From Collinsella sp. (lineage in GTDB: Bacteria > Actinomycetota > Coriobacteriia > Coriobacteriales > Coriobacteriaceae): a DNA stretch of 5,661 bases. The stretch covers positions 1 to 5,661 of the forward strand of contig DXZW01000003.1 of NCBI GenBank assembly GCA_019419455.1. The letters are read 5' to 3'. The position numbers and the translations under genes were made by a program. Shown here piece after piece: positions 1-4,728 of this stretch. How positions within the stretch are numbered: position 1 is the first letter of the stretch; each line of letters opens with the position of its first letter. The notes beneath the pieces are model-generated. The model had not been told where the DNA came from and did not search any database. It saw only the letters and a list, made by a program, of their open reading frames with translations.

Positions 1-34
1 GCCGCGCGGCAAGGAGATATATTGCCAGACCGGA

Positions 35-59
35 GGGGCGCCGGGGGCGGGAATCTGGG
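35..59 (+). other. Putative G-quadruplex motif
   Basis: Four G-tracts (GGGG 35-38, GGGGG 43-47, GGG 49-51, GGG 57-59) are separated by loops of 4, 1 and 5 nt, which fits the usual pattern of four G-runs of at least three with loops of 1-7. The same stretch is bracketed by a short inverted repeat, CCAGA 25-29 with TCTGG 54-58, so a hairpin could compete. The role is unknown. The match is seen directly; formation in the cell is inference. Confidence 0.4.
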
Positions 60-77
60 AGCACACATTTCCTACAC

Positions 78-105
78 ATATTAAAACCCTGCTTACGTTT
101 GCCAG
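78..105 (-). promoter_or_regulatory. Weak candidate promoter reading left out of the window
   Basis: On the minus strand CTGGCA (105-100) and TAATAT (83-78) are separated by 16 bp; each matches four of six sigma-70 consensus bases. Such a promoter would drive a gene beyond the left edge. This is a pattern match in a fairly AT-rich patch, without a downstream gene in view to support it. Confidence 0.22.
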
Positions 106-155
106 CCGTTCTCTACCGCTCACCGAGGGCCTCTTTATAGTGAAGCGTCATATGG

Positions 156-1556
156 CTAAAGCTGATAGGCTCCCTTAGCCAAGGCACAGCCGGCATCGAG
201 CAACTCATCGCGCTCCTCCACCGAGAACCCCTCGGCGTATACGCGAACCACCGGTTCGGTCCCGCTGGGGCGGATCAGCAGCCAGGTGTCATCCTCGAAT
301 GCCAAACGTAAACCATCCATATGGCTTACAGCCTGCGGCGCCTTGCCGCAAATCGATTTAGGATTCATGCCAGGAAGCAGCGTTCGCAGCGATTCGGCGT
401 CTTCGGCCTCAAGGCGCAAATCGCGACGCCCATAGCTCGTCTTACCAAAACTGGCCTCGAGCTGATCGACCAAAACGCCCAAAGGCGCGCCCGTCTTTGC
501 CATAAGCTCACACAGAATCAGACAAGCAAGGATTCCATCACGCTCAGGCATATGCGCGGCGATGCCGATACCGCCGGCCTCCTCGCCTCCCATGAGGACG
601 CCGCCCTTCTTCATCTCTGCAGCTATATATTTGAAACCGACCGGCTTAACGGTCACACGACAGCCAAGCGCCTCGGCAATGCGACGCACGAGCGTCGAGC
701 ACGAGAGATTGACGACGACACGCCCCTCCAAATTGCGGAATTGAACGAGGTCGCCCAAAACAAGCGCCATGATTTGATGCGGATGAATATATCTACCGCG
801 TTCGTCGACCGCACCGATACGGTCGGCATCGCCGTCGGTCACCAGGCCTGCGCACGCCCCGTCCTCGACAACCGCACGCTCGCAAGCGTCCACCCACGGC
901 TCAACAGGGTCGGGGCAAATGTCCTCTTGATCGGACGACTGTCCGGCATGAATCTCGTGCACCTCGACGCCTAGCTCCCGCAGCAGGTCGGCAAGATATC
1001 CCTGGGCCGCGCCGCCCATGGGGTCAACTACCACACGCAGGTGAGCGGCTCGAATGGCCTCGGCATCGACAAACGATGCCACCGCCTGCATATAGTCAGG
1101 AATAATATCCGCGGTGCGATAGCGTTCCTCGATCCCCATCGGCTCGGGGGCCATAGTCTCTTCGAGCTCTTCGATGACATCCTGATTGGCCGTCGAGCCA
1201 TCTCCCATGCGCAGCTTAAGGCACAGATACCCCTGCGGATGATGGGATCCCGTCACCATGAGCGCACCGCAGGCCTCGCCGTCATACGCCGCCGCCCACG
1301 TAAGGGCGGGGGTCGGAACAGGCCGAGATGCGAGCACTGCGTCCAATCCGTGAGCGGCAAGCACGCCTGCCGCAAGCTCAGCAAACTCGCGCGCCTGCGG
1401 CCGGGTGTCGAACCCTATATATACCGTTTTGCCCGGATTGGTCTTTTGCCACAACTCGCCGACGGCATCGGCGATACGGGCAACGTTATCGGCAGTGAAG
1501 TCCTCATCGACGCGAGCGCGCCAACCGTCAGTTCCAAAATGAATTATCGCGCACAC
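156..1556 (-). CDS. Phosphoglucomutase/phosphomannomutase-family enzyme (alpha-D-phosphohexomutase)
   Basis: A cytosolic alpha-D-phosphohexomutase, 466 residues, close to the usual length for the family. These enzymes interconvert hexose 1- and 6-phosphates through a phosphoserine, feeding glycogen, cell-wall and nucleotide-sugar synthesis. All four family loops are visible: the N-terminal FGTDGWR, the phosphoserine loop TGSHHP (Ser104), the metal loop DGDADR (Asp241, 243, 245), the sugar loop GGEEAGG (323-329) and the phosphate-binding RPSGTEP (429-435). Two loops deviate: TGSHHP instead of the common TASHNP, and Ala in place of the usual Ser in the sugar loop, so the substrate (glucose, mannose or another hexose phosphate) cannot be assigned. 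I chose the GTG at 1556 because GAGGTG lies 7 nt upstream and FGTDGWR then begins near residue 7, as in relatives. An in-frame ATG at 1640 would add 28 unrelated residues. Stop is TAG. A terminator upstream separates it from the methyltransferase gene, so it probably has its own promoter. Confidence 0.9.
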   Translation of the reverse strand: MCAIIHFGTDGWRARVDEDFTADNVARIADAVGELWQKTNPGKTVYIGFDTRPQAREFAELAAGVLAAHGLDAVLASRPVPTPALTWAAAYDGEACGALMVTGSHHPQGYLCLKLRMGDGSTANQDVIEELEETMAPEPMGIEERYRTADIIPDYMQAVASFVDAEAIRAAHLRVVVDPMGGAAQGYLADLLRELGVEVHEIHAGQSSDQEDICPDPVEPWVDACERAVVEDGACAGLVTDGDADRIGAVDERGRYIHPHQIMALVLGDLVQFRNLEGRVVVNLSCSTLVRRIAEALGCRVTVKPVGFKYIAAEMKKGGVLMGGEEAGGIGIAAHMPERDGILACLILCELMAKTGAPLGVLVDQLEASFGKTSYGRRDLRLEAEDAESLRTLLPGMNPKSICGKAPQAVSHMDGLRLAFEDDTWLLIRPSGTEPVVRVYAEGFSVEERDELLDAGCALAKGAYQL

Positions 1557-1563
1557 GCGCAGA

Positions 1564-1569
1564 CACCTC
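1564..1569 (-). promoter_or_regulatory. Ribosome binding site deciding the mutase start
   Basis: GAGGTG on the minus strand sits 7 nt before the GTG at 1556. It supports this GTG over the in-frame upstream ATG at 1640. Confidence 0.6.
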
Positions 1570-1580
1570 ACAGTGTTTGG

Positions 1581-1609
1581 ATCATGGTACGCATGAGGTA
1601 TACCCGCAA
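1581..1609 (-). promoter_or_regulatory. Candidate promoter of the hexose-phosphate mutase gene
   Basis: Minus-strand TTGCGG (1609-1604) and CATGAT (1586-1581) are 17 bp apart, matching three and four of six consensus bases. Transcription would begin near 1574, giving a leader of about 18 nt to the GTG at 1556. The match is weak; position between an upstream terminator and the start codon is the main support. Confidence 0.3.
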
Positions 1610-1644
1610 CGCTCGCCCAGCAACCTGCCAAAACCGGCATTCAC

Positions 1645-1658
1645 CATTTGGGCAAATG
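1645..1658. promoter_or_regulatory. 14-bp perfect dyad upstream of the mutase gene
   Basis: CATTTG-GG-CAAATG is a perfect inverted repeat with 6-bp arms and a 2-bp centre. It lies between the terminator of the methyltransferase gene and the candidate mutase promoter, with its near edge 36 bp from the candidate -35. That is a plausible place for an activator or upstream repressor site. No regulator is assigned. Confidence 0.3.
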
Positions 1659-1680
1659 CTACCGCCGATGTGCAAGCAAT

Positions 1681-1708
1681 AAAAAAACCGCCCCGTATGG
1701 AGCGGTTT
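1681..1708 (-). terminator. Intrinsic terminator of the regulator-methyltransferase operon
   Basis: On the minus strand AAACCGCTCC and GGGGCGGTTT form a 10-bp stem (one G-U pair) around an ATAC tetraloop, followed by a further run of T. It begins 6 bp after the TAA of the methyltransferase gene and before the mutase gene, which makes the latter a separate transcription unit. Confidence 0.88.
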
Positions 1709-1714
1709 CGACCT

Positions 1715-2608
1715 TTATATATCGAGCGCCTCGGCCATCGCTGCCGTAGTGATTGCCGTGGTTCCACAGCAACTGCCCACCATTGCGGCACCGGCATGTC
1801 TCCATTCGATGCATGCGCGCGCGAAAGCTTCTGGGTTCTCGTGCCATACGGGGCCATCCTGAGTCTGGACCGGATCGCCCACGTTGGGACGCACCGTGAC
1901 GGGAGTAGTCGCCGATGCAACCATCCTGGGCACCGCCGCGTTCGCGGCCGCAAGCGAACAGCAATTAACACCAACCGAGTTTGCGCCGTGTTTTTCGGCG
2001 TACAAAACGGCTGCCTCGATGTTGAGGCCATCGCCCAACAGGTCGCCTTTATCGTCAACGACAAAACTCACCAGGACAGGCATGCCGTCGGCGGCATCTC
2101 GGGCGCCGGCAAGCATGGGCTGCAAATTACGGATAGACGTCACCGTCTCGATCAGCAGACCGTCAACACCAGCATTGAGCAAGGTGTGCGCCTGTTCGCG
2201 CGCAATGCCTCGGATTTCACGATACTCGACAGAGTCTTCGGCAAACCACTCAATACCGATCGGGCCCATCGAGCCCAGTAGCAGCTGAGGGTGCGCCTGG
2301 CGGGCATCGTCGACGGCCCCGCGATTGACCTCCGCCACGGACGGCGCAATCTGGTCGTGCTTGAGGGCATAGCTTGATGCCTGAAAGGTATTGGTAATGA
2401 GCACCTGCGCGCCGGCGGCGACATACAAGCGATGGATACGAGAAACGGTCTGCGGCTCTGCCAGATTCCAAAACGCCGGTGGAATGTCGGCGGCATCGTA
2501 CTCACTCAACAGAACACTGCCCATGGGGCCCTGCGCCAACAAGGTCTCGCTCGACAAGCGGCGCGTAAGTTCCTCGGCACCAAAGCGGTTGTAATAACTC
2601 GTATCCAT
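1715..2608 (-). CDS. Homocysteine S-methyltransferase family protein
   Basis: A stand-alone 297-residue homocysteine-binding (TIM barrel) domain, which transfers a methyl group to homocysteine to make methionine in the cytosol. Family marks in order: QGPMGS (26-31, in place of the usual DGAMGT), the strongly conserved TNTF (72-75), SMGPIG (113-118), ET at 154-155, and the zinc-binding cysteines, Cys216 in GVNC and Cys280-Cys281 in GSCCGT. The zinc triad is therefore complete. Length fits single-domain enzymes of the MmuM or BHMT type, or a separated N-terminal domain of cobalamin-dependent MetH. No methylfolate or cobalamin domain is attached, so the methyl donor (S-methylmethionine, S-adenosylmethionine, a betaine or a corrinoid protein) is undecided. 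ATG at 2608 lies 10 bp after the stop of the metal regulator gene, behind only a modest GGGA, indicating co-transcription or translational coupling. A clear terminator follows. Confidence 0.88.
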   Translation of the reverse strand: MDTSYYNRFGAEELTRRLSSETLLAQGPMGSVLLSEYDAADIPPAFWNLAEPQTVSRIHRLYVAAGAQVLITNTFQASSYALKHDQIAPSVAEVNRGAVDDARQAHPQLLLGSMGPIGIEWFAEDSVEYREIRGIAREQAHTLLNAGVDGLLIETVTSIRNLQPMLAGARDAADGMPVLVSFVVDDKGDLLGDGLNIEAAVLYAEKHGANSVGVNCCSLAAANAAVPRMVASATTPVTVRPNVGDPVQTQDGPVWHENPEAFARACIEWRHAGAAMVGSCCGTTAITTAAMAEALDI

Positions 2609-2618
2609 ATATATCCCG

Positions 2619-3041
2619 CTATTCCTCGACGCTGATTCCCTGCTTTTCGAGATAGGCGAGCCAGCGGCTCATCGTGTCCTCGGATAGCGCATGCTCCATC
2701 ATGCAGGCCTCGGAATCGGCTCGCTCAAATTCGACACCGAGCTCCTGAACCAAAAACGTGCGGATGAGGCGATGACGGTACCAGATAGCCGTGCCAACCT
2801 CGCGGCCGCGATCGGTCAGGATCACCTTGCCGTAGTGCGATTGCTCGACAAGCTCGGATGCCTTGAGAGCCGAAACCGCTTTATTGACCGATGCCTTGGA
2901 GACGCCAAGGCGCTGCGCGATGTCGACCGATCGAACGCCGTTGGTTTCCCCCTCTTCGCTTTCAATGCGAACCATGCACTCCAAGTAGTCTTCGTTCGCC
3001 ACCGTCAGATGTAGTTCGCGCGAGCTATTTGTCGTATCCAT
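2619..3041 (-). CDS. DtxR/MntR-family metal-dependent transcriptional regulator
   Basis: A 140-residue metal-responsive repressor of the short MntR/TroR type: an N-terminal winged helix (recognition region around residues 37-60, with VSKASVNKAVSAL), then a dimerisation/metal domain, and no C-terminal SH3-like domain. Candidate ligands align with the family: Asp18 and Glu21 in EDYLE (MntR Asp8, Glu11), His90 in YRH (MntR His77), and Cys113, Glu116, His117 in EACMMEH. The first position is MntR-like (DtxR has Met), while Cys113 is DtxR-like (Cys102; MntR has Glu99), so Mn versus Fe specificity is open. I chose ATG 3041 because AAGGGA lies 9 nt upstream; the in-frame ATG at 3062 has no ribosome site and would add seven residues. 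It is divergent from pepT and leads the methyltransferase operon, so autoregulation through the dyad at 3097-3112 is plausible. Confidence 0.9.
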   Translation of the reverse strand: MDTTNSSRELHLTVANEDYLECMVRIESEEGETNGVRSVDIAQRLGVSKASVNKAVSALKASELVEQSHYGKVILTDRGREVGTAIWYRHRLIRTFLVQELGVEFERADSEACMMEHALSEDTMSRWLAYLEKQGISVEE

Positions 3042-3050
3042 GATCTTCCG

Positions 3051-3056
3051 TCCCTT
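3051..3056 (-). promoter_or_regulatory. Ribosome binding site deciding the regulator start
   Basis: Minus-strand AAGGGA lies 9 nt before the ATG at 3041. It would fall inside the coding sequence if translation began at the ATG at 3062, so it favours the shorter protein. Confidence 0.55.
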
Positions 3057-3072
3057 CTGCATTCAATGGCTG

Positions 3073-3078
3073 ATTCTA
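3073..3078 (-). promoter_or_regulatory. Candidate -10 of the metal-regulator operon
   Basis: TAGAAT on the minus strand matches five of six bases of the -10 consensus. A start near 3066 would give a leader of about 25 nt. The -35 position, 17 bp upstream, overlaps the dyad at 3097-3112 and has no good consensus. Confidence 0.4.
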
Positions 3079-3096
3079 CCCCATCCAAGCGTCGTA

Positions 3097-3112
3097 GTAT
3101 GCCGTGGCATAC
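3097..3112. promoter_or_regulatory. 16-bp perfect dyad between divergent regulator and pepT genes: candidate operator
   Basis: GTATGCC-GT-GGCATAC is a perfect inverted repeat with 7-bp arms and a 2-bp centre. It is located where the -35 elements of both divergent promoters would lie (-10 candidates at 3073-3078 and 3118-3123). It is the obvious candidate site for the DtxR/MntR-type protein encoded next to it, although it does not match the classical DtxR iron box as I remember it. The symmetry is seen directly; the cognate protein is inference. Confidence 0.55.
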
Positions 3113-3114
3113 CG

Positions 3115-3123
3115 TGCTAGAGT
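3115..3123 (+). promoter_or_regulatory. Candidate extended -10 of pepT
   Basis: TGCTAGAGT reads as an extended -10 (TGn followed by TAGAGT, four of six consensus bases). It would start transcription near 3130, about 30 nt before the pepT ATG. The region 17 bp upstream falls at the edge of the dyad and is not a good -35, consistent with reliance on the TGn motif. Confidence 0.35.
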
Positions 3124-3149
3124 TCTTGTTGCACACGACGACCAAGATT

Positions 3150-3153
3150 GGAG
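3150..3153 (+). promoter_or_regulatory. Ribosome binding site deciding the pepT start
   Basis: GGAG lies 8 nt before the ATG at 3162. No comparable site precedes the in-frame ATG at 3066, which would also put the promoter and dyad inside the gene. Confidence 0.6.
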
Positions 3154-3161
3154 CGGTCTTT

Positions 3162-4409
3162 ATGGAAAACACCACCACGAGCCCCGATGTTCTCGAGCGC
3201 TTTTTGCGCTACGTCCAGATCAACACGCAGTCCGAGGATGCAAACTGCGACCAGGTACCCTCGAGCGCCGTTCAGTTTGACCTTGCCAACGTGCTGGCTG
3301 AAGAGCTACGCGAGCTTGGTGCGGAAGATGCCCACGTGACCGAGCACGCCTATGTCTGCGCGCATATCCCCGCAAGTGCGGGCGCTGAGGACAAGCCAGC
3401 CCTGGGCCTGATCGCCCATCTCGACACCACCGAAGTTGCACCGGGTGCCGGCGTGAAACCGCACATCGTACACTACGAAGGCGGCGACCTGGTCTGCGGC
3501 ACGGTTGACGGTAAGCCCGTTGCCATGAGTACCGCCAAGCTTCCCGCCCTGAACGACCTCGCAGGTGAGGACCTGGTCTGCAGCGATGGCACCACGCTGC
3601 TGGGCGCGGACGACAAGGCAGGCGTCGCCGAGATCATGTCGCTTGTCACGCGTATCGCTCAGGACCCCTCTCTGCCCCATCCCGCACTCGGCATTTGCTT
3701 CTGCCCTGACGAGGAGATCGGCCACGGAGCAGAGCTGTTGGATATCGATACCTTTGGCTGCAAGTACGCCTACACGGTCGACGGCGGCCCCATCGGCGAG
3801 CTGGAGTGGGAGTGCTTTAACGCCGCCGAGGCGACCGTCCGCTTTGAGGGCCAGTCCATCCACCCGGGCGACGCCAAGGGCCGTATGGTCAACGCAGGCA
3901 ATCTGTTCTGCGACTTCAACGCGTTGCTCCCCTACGTGCAGCGCCCGGAGTATACGGAAGGCTACGAGGGCTTTTATCACCTTGAGGGCGTATCTGCGAC
4001 CGTCGATCACGCCACAGCGCGCTATATCGTCCGCGACCATGACGCCGCCAAGTTCCAGCAGAAACTCGACCTTATTGATGCCGCCGCCTCGATGCTCAAC
4101 CAACGTCTGGGTGAGGAGCGCGTGACAGTCGAGATTAAGCAGCAGTATCGAAATATGGCCGAAATCGTTCGTGACTATCCCGAGCTTATTGATGTTGCCA
4201 AGGAAGCCTACCTTGCCTGCGGCGTTGAACCCCAAGTGCTGCCGATTCGCGGCGGCACCGACGGTGCACAGCTGTCGTTCCGCGGTCTGCCCTGCCCCAA
4301 CCTTTCCACCGGCGGCTATTGCTACCACGGCGTCAACGAGTTCGTCCCGGTCAGTTCGCTCGTCAAGATGACCGACGTCCTGCAGGAGCTCGTCGCCCGC
4401 TTTGCATAA
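3162..4409 (+). CDS. pepT: Peptidase T (tripeptide aminopeptidase, M20 family)
   Basis: A cytosolic di-zinc aminopeptidase that removes the N-terminal residue of tripeptides in the last steps of peptide use. The 415-residue protein is the usual PepT length and opens with the typical LERFLRYVQINTQS. The M20 active site is complete: His86 and catalytic Asp88 in AHLDTT, bridging Asp150 in LLGADDKAG, catalytic Glu184 and metal-ligand Glu185 in PDEEIGHGAE, Asp207 in YTVDGGPIGELE, and His389 in YCYHGVNEF. The dimerisation/lid domain lies between, with the conserved SIHPGDAKG (222-230, His234 region by my numbering). I start at ATG 3162, behind GGAG, because relatives begin just before this LERFLRYV; a 32-residue extension from ATG 3066 is not family-like. 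It is divergent from the metal regulator, is monocistronic in view, and is followed by a strong terminator. All its arginine codons are CGN, unlike the IS gene downstream. Confidence 0.96.
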   Translation: MENTTTSPDVLERFLRYVQINTQSEDANCDQVPSSAVQFDLANVLAEELRELGAEDAHVTEHAYVCAHIPASAGAEDKPALGLIAHLDTTEVAPGAGVKPHIVHYEGGDLVCGTVDGKPVAMSTAKLPALNDLAGEDLVCSDGTTLLGADDKAGVAEIMSLVTRIAQDPSLPHPALGICFCPDEEIGHGAELLDIDTFGCKYAYTVDGGPIGELEWECFNAAEATVRFEGQSIHPGDAKGRMVNAGNLFCDFNALLPYVQRPEYTEGYEGFYHLEGVSATVDHATARYIVRDHDAAKFQQKLDLIDAAASMLNQRLGEERVTVEIKQQYRNMAEIVRDYPELIDVAKEAYLACGVEPQVLPIRGGTDGAQLSFRGLPCPNLSTGGYCYHGVNEFVPVSSLVKMTDVLQELVARFA

Positions 4410-4426
4410 GCCTGGCTGCATAAGCC
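4403..4426 (+). repeat. 10-bp direct repeat at the pepT stop codon
   Basis: TGCATAAGCC occurs at 4403-4412 (covering the TAA) and again at 4417-4426. It looks like a small local duplication; no function is suggested. Confidence 0.6.
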
Positions 4427-4435
4427 CAAAAGACG

Positions 4436-4474
4436 AATCGCCCCGTCCTCAACCGAGAACGGGGCGATTTTTTT
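4436..4474 (+). terminator. Intrinsic terminator of pepT
   Basis: AATCGCCCCGT (4436-4446) and ACGGGGCGATT (4459-4469) form a perfect 11-bp stem. The 12-nt loop contains a further CTC/GAG pairing. Seven T residues (4468-4474) follow. It lies 26 bp after the pepT stop. Confidence 0.95.
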
Positions 4475-4516
4475 GCTGCAACGAGAACAGGTTGACGCAC
4501 GCCAGCCTCTTAACGC

Positions 4517-4568
4517 AAGGAGTGTCCCAAACTGCCGGCACATAAGGAACGTCCCCAAGTGCCAAGTG
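4517..4568. repeat. REP-like repeat pair between pepT and the IS110 element
   Basis: Two related 20-nt units, AAGGAGTGTCCCAAACTGCC (4517-4536) and AAGGAACGTCCCCAAGTGCC (4544-4563), are spaced 27 nt apart. The region also has the palindrome TGCCGGCA (4533-4540), pairings GGCAC 4537-4541 with GTGCC 4559-4563 and GGAAC 4546-4550 with GTTCC 4568-4572, and a tandem 7-mer CCAAGTG (4555-4561, 4562-4568). The mix of short dyads and GTCCC-rich repeated units resembles REP-type intergenic repeats. It may be the genomic target beside which the IS sits, or part of its left end. Confidence 0.5.
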
Positions 4569-4570
4569 TT

Positions 4571-4728
4571 CCGGCAACGCCGATGTTTTGGCGCGGACAG
4601 ACACTATGACCCAATCCGAAGGCACGGAAACGACAGGAGCCCCCGCTCGTGACCGCGGGTCGGGGCTGCGACAATGTTGTTGAAGTGCCAGAGGCGCAGC
4701 CGCGCCGCAACGAGGTTGGGAGGCTCCC
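4571..4728 (+). ncRNA. Candidate IS110 bridge RNA (structured left-end RNA)
   Basis: In IS110-group elements the non-coding end upstream of the recombinase encodes a bridge RNA whose two internal loops pair with target and donor DNA. Here about 158 nt can fold into a chain of stem-loops. SL1 is 4571-4596 (CCG plus CGCC paired with GGCG plus CGG, GCAA bulge). SL2 is compound, 4621-4689: GGCAC with GTGCC at the base, ACGACA 4630-4635 with TGTTGT 4675-4680, AGCCCC 4638-4643 with GGGGCT 4662-4667, separated by asymmetric internal loops. SL3 is 4693-4706 (GGCGC, loop AGCC, GCGCC). The interrupted SL2 resembles a guide-bearing loop. The pairings are seen by eye; the identity as bridge RNA is inference from gene context, and only one clear internal-loop hairpin is found where two are expected. 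Ends are approximate. Confidence 0.42.
4718..4728 (+). promoter_or_regulatory. Strong ribosome site of the IS110 gene inside a small palindrome
   Basis: GGGAGG (4718-4723) lies 5 nt before the GTG at 4729 and fixes that start. The whole GGGAGGCTCCC is palindromic around one base, so GGG can pair with CCC and hide the site. This may limit recombinase synthesis from the leader transcript. Confidence 0.5.

Larger units (their letters stand above)
1..155. other. Left-edge non-coding stretch, no supportable gene
   Basis: No coding region here can be defended. On the plus strand an open frame runs in from the left edge and ends at TAA 82-84, and another stays open to TAG 176-178, but neither translates into anything I recognise. 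A strong Shine-Dalgarno-like AAGGAG (11-16) lies 5 nt before a TTG (22-24), which would give only a 20-residue peptide. Positions 35-59 carry four G-tracts. There is no obvious intrinsic terminator behind the minus-strand mutase gene that ends at 156. The stretch may include the 3' end of a plus-strand gene lying to the left. Confidence 0.5.

Noticed and set aside
22..84. 20-codon TTG-started peptide behind AAGGAG
   Set aside because: The ribosome site is good, but the peptide is tiny, rich in Gly/Arg from the G-tracts, and nothing downstream in view would use a leader peptide.
2..178. Plus-strand open frame entering from the left edge and ending at TAG 176-178
   Set aside because: The translation has no recognisable motif, the frame would overlap the mutase 3' end, and without upstream sequence it cannot be told from a chance open frame.
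1557..1640. N-terminal extension of the mutase from ATG 1640
   Set aside because: The added 28 residues are not family-like, no ribosome site precedes the ATG, and GTG 1556 has one at good spacing.
3066..3161. N-terminal extension of pepT from ATG 3066
   Set aside because: It would place the dyad and the candidate promoter inside the gene, lacks a ribosome site, and PepT proteins begin close to LERFLRYV.
3306..4421. Long minus-strand open frame antisense to pepT
   Set aside because: The plus-strand frame has a complete M20 active site; the antisense product is featureless.
4492..4520. TTGACG as a -35 for the IS110 gene
   Set aside because: No acceptable -10 lies 16-18 bp downstream. IS110 promoters are often assembled only in the circular form.
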